Assembly (NCBI RefSeq): GCF_002159945.1
Contig: NZ_NFJQ01000003.1
Coordinates: 124,001-188,000 of the forward strand
Source of the DNA: Cloacibacillus sp. An23
GTDB taxonomy: Bacteria > Synergistota > Synergistia > Synergistales > Synergistaceae
Length of the DNA: 64,000 bases
Reading direction: 5' to 3'
The position numbers and the translations under genes were made by a program. Shown piece after piece: positions 33,393 through 41,646 of this stretch. The notes under the pieces were generated by a model that saw only the letters and a program-made list of their open reading frames with translations, did no database searches and was not told where the DNA came from. Every line of letters begins with the position of its first letter. Positions within the stretch are counted from its first letter, which is position 1.

Positions 33393-34031
33393 CTATCTTA
33401 TGAAATTCGTTAAGACCGGCTCTTCCTGCTCCGGAAGCTTCACTCCGTGCTCGAGTCCGGCCTTTATGCACTTCAGGAAAAAGGCCATGTTGCGCCCGAG
33501 CGTGCGCAGCGTCCAGAGCCCTTCCGCGTCCTGCATCAGCTCTTCGCCGTCGTGTCCGAAGGCGACGTTCCAGTAGCGCGAGGAGACGACGGGCATCTCG
33601 CATATCGTGAAGACCCTGTTGAGCTGGTCGAATGCCGAGGTCGTCCCCGCGCGGCGCGCGACGGCGACTCCCGCGGCGGGCTTTAGGCGGAACGTCGCGC
33701 CGCCTCGCCCGACGAAGTCCGAGTAGAATACGCGGTGCATGAACGAGGTGATGTGTCCCGTGTCGTTCGCGAAGTGCACCGAGGTGCCGAATATGAAGCC
33801 GTCGGCCGACGACGCCAGCTCGGCGAATTCGTTGACGCGCCCGTCGTTCAGCACGCACCTGCCGAGCTTCGCGCATCCGTGGCAGCCTATGCAGCCCGAT
33901 ATGGGCTTCGCGCCGGGCCAGAAAATCTCGTTCTCCACGCCCTCTTTGGTCAGAGTGTCCGCGACGACTTCGAGCGCCGCGCGCGTCGTCCCGTTCTGAT
34001 GCGGGCTGCCGTTTACCAGAAGTACCTTCAT
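33393..34031 (-). CDS. NADPH-dependent FMN reductase/flavodoxin-family protein
   Basis: About 212 residues, beginning MKVLLVNGSPHQNGTTRAAL, the FMN phosphate loop of the NAD(P)H-dependent FMN reductase family. CIGCHGCAKLGRCVLND follows near 50-65, a Cys cluster typical of the iron-sulfur flavoprotein-like (Isf) group. FGTSVHFANDTGHI and GRGGATFRLKPAAGVAVARRAG complete the fold. It would move electrons from NAD(P)H to small acceptors. GGAGG 9 bases upstream supports the ATG at 34031 rather than the abutting one at 34040. Confidence 0.9.
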   Translation of the reverse strand: MKVLLVNGSPHQNGTTRAALEVVADTLTKEGVENEIFWPGAKPISGCIGCHGCAKLGRCVLNDGRVNEFAELASSADGFIFGTSVHFANDTGHITSFMHRVFYSDFVGRGGATFRLKPAAGVAVARRAGTTSAFDQLNRVFTICEMPVVSSRYWNVAFGHDGEELMQDAEGLWTLRTLGRNMAFFLKCIKAGLEHGVKLPEQEEPVLTNFIR

Positions 34032-34289
34032 CTGTCTCATCCTCCGTAAGTCTCTTATTTTTTGCCGCGCGCCCCGTTATTTTTTCAGTCCGTCGAGCCA
34101 CGCCGCTATTTCGCCCTCCGACGCCCCGCCGCGATAAATACGATTCCTTTTTTCATTTCCGTTTTTCTCCTTTCGCCGGGCAAAGCTCCAACAGCGGGGA
34201 AGCCGCCGCGCTCTTCCGCCCGGAATCATCGACTGTGATTTTTTTATAAATTTATGCTAATTCTTAGAGCGTCCTCGAAGGCAAGCCCT

Positions 34290-35720
34290 CTATCGCGATA
34301 TTACGCCGATCTTAGCCCGGCGCAGCAGCGGCAGAGTTATCACCGCCGCGAGGCCGCCGCAGGGGCGGTTCTCGAGCGTCAGAGCGCCGTTGTTGAGCAG
34401 CACCATGTTGCGTGCTATCGTGAGGCCGAGGCCCGTGCCGCCCGAGCCGCGGTTGCGCGAGCGTTCGAGGCGGTAATAGGGTTCGAAGACCTTTTCGAGC
34501 AGCTCTTCGGGGATGCCGGGGCCGTCGTCCTCGACGCGGATGACGGCGTGTCCGCCGGTTTTCGCGACGGAGACCGACGCTCCGCCCGCGTATTTCAGCG
34601 CGTTGCCGGCTAGGTTCTCGACCGCGCGGCGCAGGCATGTCGGGCGCGCCGCGACGAGCAGAGGCTCGTCCCATTCAGGCGTCGGGACGAGCGTCACTGC
34701 GCGGCCGCCGGCCGCCATGTCGTCGGCTATGCTCTCGACGAAGGCCGCGGCGTCCATAGGCACGGCCTTCTCCGAGGTGCGCAGGCTGCGCGCTAGCTCA
34801 AGCCCCTGCTCTGTTATCGAGCGTATTTCTTCTATGTTCGCGGCGAACTTCTCGCGCAGCTCCGGCGGCTCTATGCTGTCGAGACGGAGCTGCACGCGCG
34901 CGAGCGGCGTGCGCAGGTCGTGGCCCATCGCTTCGAGCATGTTGTTGCGCTCTGCGAGGTTCTGCTGTATGCGCGCGAGCATCTTGTTGAAGGAGCGCGC
35001 CACCTCGCGCACCTCGTAGTTGCCGCGCTCTTCGAGCGGCTTCGCGGTCTCCGGGCTGCCGCCGAAGCGCTCCACGTCGTCGCCGAGCTTTTTAAGCGGA
35101 AGCATCGCGCGCACGATGAGCAGCATTATCACGACTGAGCATATCACCGATTCGAGCATTATGAACATCCTCTGCCGCCATATCAGCCGCCTGTCGGTAA
35201 CGGAGAGCGGCTGCGCCAGCTCAAGCCACGAGCCGTCCTCCGACTGCACGAGCATCTGGAGCATCGGGAAGACGTAGCCCGCGTAGCGTTCGGACGACGC
35301 CTCGGGCGAGCCTTCGCCGAGCACGCGCGCGCGTATGTCGCGCGGCGGAAGCCCAGCCTCCGCGAGTATCCCGGAGACGGCCTCGCGCGCGAGCACCGGC
35401 TTGTAGTAATCGGTCTGCGTCTCCCATTCAGGCGCAGCGTCCGCGGCGCGGAAGCGGAAGGGCTTCTTCAGCGGCGCGCGCGAGCGTTCGAGCGAAGCGA
35501 GGTATTCCGCGCGTTCGCCGGGCGTCATATAGGCGAGCGCCTGGCAGACGGAGGCGAGGTAGTCGTGCCCGACCGCTAGGAACTCTCCCGCGTAAGATTT
35601 CTGTATCGAATATACCGCGTAGTAGTTCACGCACTGGAGCGCCGCGACGCTGAGTACCGCTATCATGACGAGCTGCCCGCAGAGCGAGTCGAGACGCAGA
35701 AATTTCAAGAAGGCTTTCAT
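34290..35720 (-). CDS. Sensor histidine kinase
   Basis: 476 residues. TM1 about 16-36, a periplasmic sensor region 40-183, TM2 about 186-208, HAMP about 209-256, HisKA with phospho-acceptor His267 in GHDLRTPLARVQLRL, and HATPase_c with NALKYAG, VEDDGPGIPEE and GGTGLGLTIA. It senses an extracytoplasmic signal and phosphorylates the response regulator at 36055-36813. Last gene of a three-gene run; AAGGAGG lies before the ATG. The periplasmic domain has no named sensor motif that I recognise. Confidence 0.93.
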   Translation of the reverse strand: MKAFLKFLRLDSLCGQLVMIAVLSVAALQCVNYYAVYSIQKSYAGEFLAVGHDYLASVCQALAYMTPGERAEYLASLERSRAPLKKPFRFRAADAAPEWETQTDYYKPVLAREAVSGILAEAGLPPRDIRARVLGEGSPEASSERYAGYVFPMLQMLVQSEDGSWLELAQPLSVTDRRLIWRQRMFIMLESVICSVVIMLLIVRAMLPLKKLGDDVERFGGSPETAKPLEERGNYEVREVARSFNKMLARIQQNLAERNNMLEAMGHDLRTPLARVQLRLDSIEPPELREKFAANIEEIRSITEQGLELARSLRTSEKAVPMDAAAFVESIADDMAAGGRAVTLVPTPEWDEPLLVAARPTCLRRAVENLAGNALKYAGGASVSVAKTGGHAVIRVEDDGPGIPEELLEKVFEPYYRLERSRNRGSGGTGLGLTIARNMVLLNNGALTLENRPCGGLAAVITLPLLRRAKIGVISR

Positions 35721-35735
35721 CGCGCCCTCCTCCTT

Positions 35736-36038
35736 TTATTTTATGATGCGCCGCAGCGCCCACCAGAGCCCGCCGAAAATTACGGGGAACAGCGAGATTA
35801 CTATCCCGAGCGGTATCAGGCCGCCTATGGCGGCCCAGGGCGTGCGGATGAACGAGCCGCCGATGACGTAGGCCGCCGCGGCGAGCGCGCAGTATGCCGC
35901 GAAGGCGAACAGCGGGACGAGCCCGCCGTCGATGCGGCATAGAAACCAAAGCAGCGCTCCGGCGGCCGGCACGGAAACGAGCGGGTATTCGGCGGCGGCG
36001 TAAAAAACGAAAAGCCCCGCGAGCACGAGCGGCTCCAT
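35736..36038 (-). CDS. Small membrane protein between response regulator and kinase
   Basis: 100 residues with three or four hydrophobic segments (VLAGLFVFYAAAEYPLVSVPA, LFAFAAYCALAAAAYVIGG, LGIVISLFPVIFGGLWWAL). It has a GGAGAG ribosome site, a gap of 16 bases from the regulator and 15 from the kinase, so it is expressed with them. A possible accessory or signal-input protein of the two-component system. No family recognised. Confidence 0.75.
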   Translation of the reverse strand: MEPLVLAGLFVFYAAAEYPLVSVPAAGALLWFLCRIDGGLVPLFAFAAYCALAAAAYVIGGSFIRTPWAAIGGLIPLGIVISLFPVIFGGLWWALRRIIK

Positions 36039-36054
36039 GCGGATTATCTCTCCG

Positions 36055-36813
36055 TCACTCCGCCGCCGCTTCGCGCCGCACCGGCGAGGCGAGCATGTAG
36101 CCGTCGCCGCGCATCGTGCGTATCAGAGACGGGTTCGGCCCCTTGTCGCGCAGCTTCGCGCGGAGGCGGCTCACCTGCGCGTCGATGCTCCTGTCGTAGA
36201 TGTTCAGGCTGCGTTCCGCGAGGTAGTCCATGATCATCTCGCGCGTCACGACCTGCTGCGGGTGCTTCAGCAGCAGCATCAGCAGGCGGAACTCCGCCGC
36301 CGAGAGCGGCACCGCGACGCCGTTTTCGTCTATCAGACAGCGCGCCATCGCGTTCAGCTTCCAGCTTCCGAAGCAGAGGAGGCCGCCGCCCTCGCCGCCG
36401 TGTTCCGCGGGCTGACCGCCGCCGGACATCGAGGCGCGGCGCAGCAGCGCGCGCACGCGCGCTATCAGCTCGCGCGCGTGGAACGGCTTGCAGAGGTAGT
36501 CGTCGCCGCCTATCTCGAGGCCGACGACCTTGTCCGTCGTGTCCTGCAGGGCCGTAAGGAAAATCACGGGCAGCGAGGCCCAGCGCGTCCCCGGCGCGCG
36601 CAGCCTGCGGCAGAGCGAAAGCCCGTCCTCGCCGGGCATCATTATGTCGAGCAGCACGAGGCAGAACGAGCCGCGCCCGAGCGCCGCGAACATCTCTTCG
36701 CCGTTCTTCGCGCTCTCCGAGGCGTAGCCGTAGCCCGCCAGCGTCTCGGCTATCAGCTCGCGCAGCTCCTTGTCGTCGTCCACTATCAGTATTTTCTGCC
36801 GTTCAGATGACAT
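36055..36813 (-). CDS. OmpR/PhoB-family response regulator
   Basis: 252 residues: a receiver domain (acidic pair DDD at 12-14, phospho-acceptor Asp56 in VLLDIMMPGEDG, and Thr/Lys switch positions in FLTAL and CKPF) and a C-terminal winged helix with the OmpR-type ending VSRLRAKLRDKGPNPSLIRTMRGDGYML. A Gly-rich linker (MSGGGQPAEHGGEGGG) joins them. It is the first gene of the three-gene signalling operon; AGGAGG precedes its ATG at about 11 bases. Confidence 0.93.
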   Translation of the reverse strand: MSSERQKILIVDDDKELRELIAETLAGYGYASESAKNGEEMFAALGRGSFCLVLLDIMMPGEDGLSLCRRLRAPGTRWASLPVIFLTALQDTTDKVVGLEIGGDDYLCKPFHARELIARVRALLRRASMSGGGQPAEHGGEGGGLLCFGSWKLNAMARCLIDENGVAVPLSAAEFRLLMLLLKHPQQVVTREMIMDYLAERSLNIYDRSIDAQVSRLRAKLRDKGPNPSLIRTMRGDGYMLASPVRREAAAE

Positions 36814-36880
36814 TTCCGCGCGCCTCCTTTCTTTTTCCCAATTTTAATATAGCGGCGCGCCTTTCTCCAGCGACGTAATC

Positions 36881-36937
36881 TTACAAAACCGCAAGGCGTG
36901 GCAAGAAAATAAAATCTTTCGCACGGCGCGCGTCATA
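36881..36937 (+). promoter_or_regulatory. Regulatory block A upstream of the MerR-cupin-CMD operon
   Basis: TTACAAAACCGCAA (36881-36894) and GCGCGCGTCATA (36926-36937) occur in the same order and orientation in front of the gene at 41647 (block B), with a spacer of 31 here and 42 there. Both genes also have a similar leader: a GC-rich hairpin, then CGGCG, an A-run and ATAC before the ribosome site. This suggests a shared operator or promoter, probably for the MerR protein encoded at 37025. Confidence 0.55.
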
Positions 36938-37024
36938 ACGGCGCAAGGCGCGCGCGGTAGATTATAAAGCGCCGGGGGAGGAAGCCCTCGGCGGAAAAAA
37001 TACGAAAGACGCGGAGGGATATAA

Positions 37025-37414
37025 ATGTACACGATAAAACAGGTCTCGGAGCTAACGGGGATTTCCGGCTATACGCTCAGGTACTACGACAAGGAGGGGC
37101 TCTTCCCAGACCTCGGACGCGACGACGGCAACAGGCGCGTATTCTCCGACGAGGACCTGAAAAGCGTCAGGACGATACAGACCCTCCGCGAGATGGGGCT
37201 GCCCATAGCGCGGATACGCGCCTTCGTCGAGGCGGGGCGCGGCGGGCGCGCGCTCGAGCGCCGCGGCGCGATAATAGCGGAGCAGATGGAACGCGCGAAA
37301 TCCGAGCTCGAAGATATGAAAAAGAAAATAACGATGCTCTCGCGCGCGGCGGCCTACTATAAGGAAGAGCTCTCCAAAAGCGGCGCGCGCGGAGCGTCCA
37401 CGATGGCGGCGTGA
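37025..37414 (+). CDS. MerR-family transcriptional regulator
   Basis: 129 residues: winged HTH (TIKQVSELTGISGYTLRYYDKEGLFPDL) and coiled-coil dimerisation helix (about 80-115), without C-terminal metal-binding cysteines. GGAGGG lies 6 bases before the ATG. It heads an operon with an exported cupin and an exported CMD protein and likely controls it through block A. Similar in type to the MerR proteins at 30872 and 48531. Confidence 0.92.
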   Translation: MYTIKQVSELTGISGYTLRYYDKEGLFPDLGRDDGNRRVFSDEDLKSVRTIQTLREMGLPIARIRAFVEAGRGGRALERRGAIIAEQMERAKSELEDMKKKITMLSRAAAYYKEELSKSGARGASTMAA

Positions 37415-37512
37415 CGCGCGGCGGACGGGCGGCAGAATCGGAAATTTCCGCGCGCGCGGCAAATGCGCGAAACGCGGACGGAACGGAAAAAACAGACGGA
37501 GGCAACGTCAAC

Positions 37513-38007
37513 ATGAACAGAACGGTGAGAATAGCCGCGGCGCTCGCGCTCGCGGCGGCGGCTGGGATATTCCTGTGGAACACGATGTGCGCGGGCGCGG
37601 CGCAGAACGTGCGGATAATAAAACACGACGAGCAGAAGGCCGCGCCGGTGTCGCCCGACAACTTCACGGGCGCGGCTGCGTCGAGAGGCTTCTTCCCGGC
37701 GAAGGAGATAGGCGTCTCGACCGGCGAGGTCACGTTCCCCGCCGGAGCGCGCACGGCGTGGCACACGCACCCGCGCGGACAGATGCTCATAATCACCTCG
37801 GGGCGCGGCCTCGTGCGCCAGTGGGGCGAGGCTCCGGTAGAGATGAACGAGGGCGACGCCGTGTGGATCCCCGCGAACGTCAAGCACTGGCACGGCGCGG
37901 CACCCGATTCCTCGATGAGCCACATAGCGATGGCCCCGCTCGACGAGGAAGGCCGCAGCAGCACGTGGATGGAAAAGACGAGCGGCGCGGACTATCCCGG
38001 CAAATAA
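37513..38007 (+). CDS. Exported cupin-domain protein
   Basis: 164 residues from the ATG at 37513 (GGAGG 10 bases upstream; the frame opens at 37411 but that part is not coding-like). An N-terminal hydrophobic segment (TVRIAAALALAAAAGIFLWN) acts as signal peptide or anchor, followed by a single cupin_2 barrel with GARTAWHTHPRGQMLIITSGRG and a Glu/His second motif (MNEGDAVWIPANVKHWHGA). The His/Glu set suggests a bound metal ion. Related proteins sit next to CMD-family proteins in many genomes. It probably acts in the periplasm on a small molecule; the substrate is unknown. Confidence 0.88.
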   Translation: MNRTVRIAAALALAAAAGIFLWNTMCAGAAQNVRIIKHDEQKAAPVSPDNFTGAAASRGFFPAKEIGVSTGEVTFPAGARTAWHTHPRGQMLIITSGRGLVRQWGEAPVEMNEGDAVWIPANVKHWHGAAPDSSMSHIAMAPLDEEGRSSTWMEKTSGADYPGK

Positions 38008-38070
38008 CGGACGCGGAGCGCGCCGTTCGGATATAGACTGAAAGACAAAAAATTCACGGAGGTAACTGAT

Positions 38071-38778
38071 ATGACAAGAATTTGCGCCCTTTTGGCGTTC
38101 GCCCTGATATTCGCCTGCGCTTCGGCGTCCTTCGCCGCTGACGATAAAAAGCTCTCGCCGAAGCAGCGCGCCATCGTGCCGATAGCGGCCTTCACAGCGA
38201 AGGGCGACATGCCGAAGCTGCACGCCGCGCTCGAAAAAGGCCTCGAAGCGGGCCTCACCGTCAACGAGATAAACGAAGTGCTGATACAGCTCTACGCCTA
38301 CTGCGGCTTCCCGCGCAGCCTCAACGCGATAAACAACTTCATGGCGCTCGTAGACGAGCGCGCCGAGGCGGGGATAAACGACCCGCGCGGCGAAGAGCCG
38401 AAGACGCTTCCGCGAGACGCCGACCGCGACAAGATAGGCGGCGAGAACCGCAACAAGCTCGTGGGCCGCGTCTACAAGGCCGCGAACGCGGACTTCGCCC
38501 CCGGCATAGACGCCTTCCTCAAACAGCACCTCTTCGCCGACATCTTCGAGCGCGGCGTGCTGACGTGGCAGGAGCGCGAGCTCGCGACGATCTCCGCGCT
38601 CTCGACGATCGACGGGGCCGAGGCGCAGCTCCGCTCGCACACCGGCAACACCATGAACACCGGCGTGACGCCCGAACAGCTCGCCGGCTTCGTTGAAACC
38701 GTGAAGGCCGAGGTCGGAGACAAAGAGGGCGCGAACGCTCAGACGGCGCTCGAAGCCGCGCTTGAAGCGAGAAAATAG
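38071..38778 (+). CDS. Exported carboxymuconolactone decarboxylase (CMD) family protein
   Basis: 235 residues with a signal peptide (RICALLAFALIFACASASFAA) and two tandem CMD domains, about 25-105 (LSPKQRAIVPIAAFTAKGD...YCGFPRSLNAINNF) and 145-225 (LTWQERELATISALSTIDGAE). The AhpD-type CxxC is absent; only single cysteines remain, which argues against peroxidase activity. The periplasmic location and pairing with a cupin suggest detoxification or modification of an aromatic or lactone compound. The operon ends in a terminator at 38813. Confidence 0.88.
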   Translation: MTRICALLAFALIFACASASFAADDKKLSPKQRAIVPIAAFTAKGDMPKLHAALEKGLEAGLTVNEINEVLIQLYAYCGFPRSLNAINNFMALVDERAEAGINDPRGEEPKTLPRDADRDKIGGENRNKLVGRVYKAANADFAPGIDAFLKQHLFADIFERGVLTWQERELATISALSTIDGAEAQLRSHTGNTMNTGVTPEQLAGFVETVKAEVGDKEGANAQTALEAALEARK

Positions 38779-38812
38779 AGAAATTTTCCGAACGTCGGGA
38801 ACGAACGCACAG

Positions 38813-38848
38813 AATCGGGCGCGAAGCCGAAAGGCCCAGCGCCCGATT
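38813..38848 (+). terminator. Terminator of the MerR-cupin-CMD operon
   Basis: AATCGGGCGC (38813-38822) / GCGCCCGATT (38839-38848), 10-bp perfect arms, then cgcgttttt. Confidence 0.8.
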
Positions 38849-39046
38849 CGCGTTTTTGCGCCGTGGTCTCCTGCGCTCGTCAGCCCGATTGATTCGGCAA
38901 AAGCTGCGCAGCTCCACAGCGTTCCGCGCCTGCGGCGCGAAGCGTGCCATACAGCGTTTTCGCCCGCATAGTGGGCCGGCTGCTGAATTATAGTGCTTTA
39001 ACTTCTACATAAAAACACCGTCGTTCCGCGAATCTTCTGTACCCGA

Positions 39047-39167
39047 TAAAGCGGGGCAGGCTCCGCGGAACCTCCATCCCAAACACAGAGGCCGAATGAA
39101 GCGCTATAGCTATAATAAACGGCTACAGGGTATGGGACGGAGGCTCCGCATAGCATGCCCCGCTTTA
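39047..39167. repeat. Long imperfect inverted repeat, MITE-like
   Basis: Arms 39047-39081 and 39133-39167, each 35 bases, match at 30 of 35 positions when one is reverse-complemented (both begin TAAAGCGGGGCA), with a 51-base centre. A smaller hairpin GGGCAG.../...CTGCCC lies just outside the right arm, and short AT-rich direct repeats (agtataaat) follow near 39243. It carries no coding frame. It may be a small palindromic mobile or REP-type element, or a stable RNA hairpin. The rest of 38849-39290 shows nothing else. Confidence 0.55.
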
Positions 39168-39290
39168 CCGGGCAGAGCCTGCCCCACTTCATTGGGCACC
39201 GGGGATTTGTGGGGCGACATAATGTTTGATATAAAGTTAAATTAGTATAAATAAGTATAAATGGATAAACGGATTCAAACGCCCGTAAAA

Positions 39291-39316
39291 GAGCGCGGCC
39301 CAGAAGGGCCGCGCTC
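39291..39316 (-). terminator. Terminator of the GLUG/Synerg-CTERM gene
   Basis: GAGCGCGGCCC (39291-39301) - agaa - GGGCCGCGCTC (39306-39316), an 11-bp perfect stem. On the minus strand it is followed by TTTTAC. Confidence 0.85.
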
Positions 39317-39359
39317 TCTGTGAATCTCTTTTCTCTTTTCGATTTTTTGATTTCCGCCG

Positions 39360-41173
39360 TTATTTCTTCTTCGTGCGAAGAACGAGCGGAATCAGAGCCA
39401 GCAGCGCGAGAGCGCCGAAGCCCGCGTTGCATCCGCTTCCGCCTCCGCCGCCGGACGTACCGGGCGTCGGCGGGGTTTCGGGAGTTTCCGTGGTTTCAGG
39501 CGTTTCGGGAGTTTCCGTGGTTTCAGGCGTTTCGGGGGTTTCAGGCGTTTCGGGAGTTACCGGAGCGGTCTCGCTCACCGTCACGTTGAAGGTGAACGTT
39601 TGTTTGCGGCTGTCGCCGTATTCGCCTGTGGACATGACCGTCGTGTATAAATACGCCGTGACAGTTATCTTCGCCGTTCCGGCGGCGACGCCCGTCACCG
39701 TTATGACTTTTCCGCCGGTATAGGAGACTGACGCCGTATCCATTTGGTCGCTTACGGCTTCGACTTTGCGCACCGCGCCGCTGTCGTCGAACGTGTCGTC
39801 GTTCGGGGAGGTGGAGAGCGTTATCGCCGCCGTTCCGCCCGGCGCTATTATCGCGTTGTCTATCGACGCGGAGAGCGTCGAGACGATTTTATCTGCGGCA
39901 TCCTCCGTCGTTATCGGGGTTATGCCTTTACTGCCTCCGGTGCCGTTGCCCCCTCCGCTCAGATTGCTGTTTATGATGTCGGTCTTGAGGAATCCGCAGT
40001 TTTTCATAGTAATTTTGTTTTTGCCGTCTCCTACGACGCCGCCAACATAGCCGTTTCCGTTTACATCCCCAAGGTTCATGCAGTCATCCATCCATAACGT
40101 GTCATTACATACCCCCAGGATTCCGCCGGTAGAGTTGCGGCCGGATACTTCCGCTGTATTCGTGCAGTTCGTTACATAACCCCAGTTGCTAAAACCGACT
40201 ATACCGCCTGTGTTATTGCCTCCGGTTACTTTACCGTTGTTCGTGCAGTTGATGGCGCGGCCTCCTCCGCTGTCGTTGCGCCCGAGTATTCCGCCAACGC
40301 AGTCGCCGCTGCCAGACACTTCCGCGTTATTCGTGCAGCCCGTTACGGGACTAACGCCAAAACTAATACCGACTATACCGCCTACCCGCCCTGTTCCGGT
40401 CACCTTGCCGTTGTTCGTGCAGTTGGAGACGGTACCGCCGCCGCCGATGTACCCGGTTATACCGCCGGTGCGTTCGCCAGAGCCGTGTACTACGGCGTAG
40501 TTTACGCATCCGCTTATTGAATTGGCTGCGCCGGTATCGTCGCTGCGCCCGACGATGCCGCCGACGCGGCAACTGCTGGTGTTGGTCGCGCTGACGCTTC
40601 CGTAGGCCGCGCAGTTTTCCACCCTCGCGCCGTCGTTTATGTTACCGGCTATTATGCCGACCATCTGATTGCCGGTCATGGCGTATTCTCCGCCGTCATC
40701 ACTGTAAGTTTCGGCGGTTCTGACGGTCAGGTTTTTTACAGTGCCGCCTTTGACATTTCCGAAGAATCCGATGTAACTACTGCTCGGACTGTGTATCGAC
40801 AGGCTGCTGACCGTATAGCCGTCGCCGTCGAAGGTTCCTGCGTAGGGCACGCTTTCAGTGCCTATCGGCGTCCAGTTCTGCTGTTCTTCGGGAAGCTGAG
40901 AGAGGTCTATATTCGCCGCGAGTCTCGCGTACGCGGCCGCGTTTGTATTGTTGTTTACAATGTCGCGGAATCCGGCGAGATCCGCCGCGGTCGATATTAC
41001 GTAGGGGTTTTCCGCCGTGCCTTCGCCGCTCAGCGCGAGCGCGGGAACGGACGAGAGAGTAAGTGTGAGAAAAGAGAATAGTGCGAGTAGAAGCGATAAA
41101 AATGACCTTAAGTTTACTTCTAAGGGGGGGCTGTCGGTTGTTTCATTTTGTCAAAGGTGAACTCTGTTTTCAT
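39360..41173 (-). CDS. GLUG-repeat, Synerg-CTERM surface protein; frame interrupted at a C7 tract
   Basis: The ATG at 41173 has an ideal ribosome site (AAGGAGGAG, 7 bases) but its frame stops after 17 codons, right after a run of seven C (41124-41130 on the plus strand, as G). With one more C the frame would be continuous for 604 residues. That frame contains a signal peptide (LRSFLSLLLALFSFLTLTLSS, ending PALA), GLUG-type repeats (GGI.G... units, e.g. GGIVGRSDDTGAANSISGCVN), a Big-2-like domain, a Pro-Glu-Thr repeat linker, and a sorting tail with SGCNAGFGALALLALIPLVL plus RTKKK. Downstream of the tract there is no alternative start until the GTG at 40850, which would lack the signal peptide. 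This is a typical phase-variation layout, or a sequencing error. It should be exported and sorted to the outer surface. Confidence 0.8.
39475..39546 (-). repeat. Tandem repeat in the Pro-Glu-Thr linker
   Basis: Two exact 27-base units (39475-39501 and 39502-39528) plus an 18-base shortened copy (39529-39546) encode PETPETTET-like linker sequence. The number of units could vary between strains without changing the frame. Confidence 0.75.
41124..41130 (-). other. Homopolymer (C7 on the coding strand): candidate phase-variation switch
   Basis: Seven consecutive G on the plus strand, 43-49 bases into the surface-protein gene. The tract separates a start codon with a strong ribosome site from the signal-peptide frame. 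A length of 8 (or 5) would join the two frames; 7 does not. Confidence 0.65.
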
Positions 41174-41412
41174 TGTGGAACTCCTCCTTAAAAAATTATT
41201 TCAATATGTTCATTCTATCACAATTCCGGCGTTTCGTTCATGTTTTCTGCATTTTTCCCGCGGCGGCGCGTCCGGCATATGAAAACAACGCGGATATTCT
41301 TGAAAGCCCGCAGACAGAACCGCGCCTGCTTTACAGGAAAACGCATTCTGCACATGGAAGCGGCATGGATTTTTTGAACGCCCGCCGGCGTTTTCGCGCA
41401 TTCTTGCAAAAG

Positions 41413-41480
41413 TTACAAAACCGCAACGCGCCGCAACAAAGCGCCGCCGAAACGCAAGATTACGCGGAGCGCGCGTCATA
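41413..41480 (+). promoter_or_regulatory. Regulatory block B upstream of the dienelactone-hydrolase-like gene
   Basis: TTACAAAACCGCAA (41413-41426) and GCGCGCGTCATA (41469-41480) repeat the pair in block A at 36881-36937. The spacer is 11 bases longer, close to one helical turn. The remaining part of 41174-41646 has no gene: the frames seen there lack ribosome sites. Confidence 0.55.
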
Positions 41481-41646
41481 CTGCCGCAAGCATCGCGCCG
41501 TACAATGACGCCGTGACAGAGAGAGGGACGCGGAACGCGGGAAACGGCGCGCAAAGCGAAAACCTTTCACGGCGCGGCACGGAAATAATAAAACGCCCGG
41601 AGCGCCGCGGCTCCGGCGAAAAAAAATACAAAGGAGAGCGAAAGCA

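Noticed and set aside
39475-39546. CRISPR-like direct repeats
   Set aside because: The repeats are adjacent without spacers and encode the Pro-Glu-Thr linker of the surface protein in frame.
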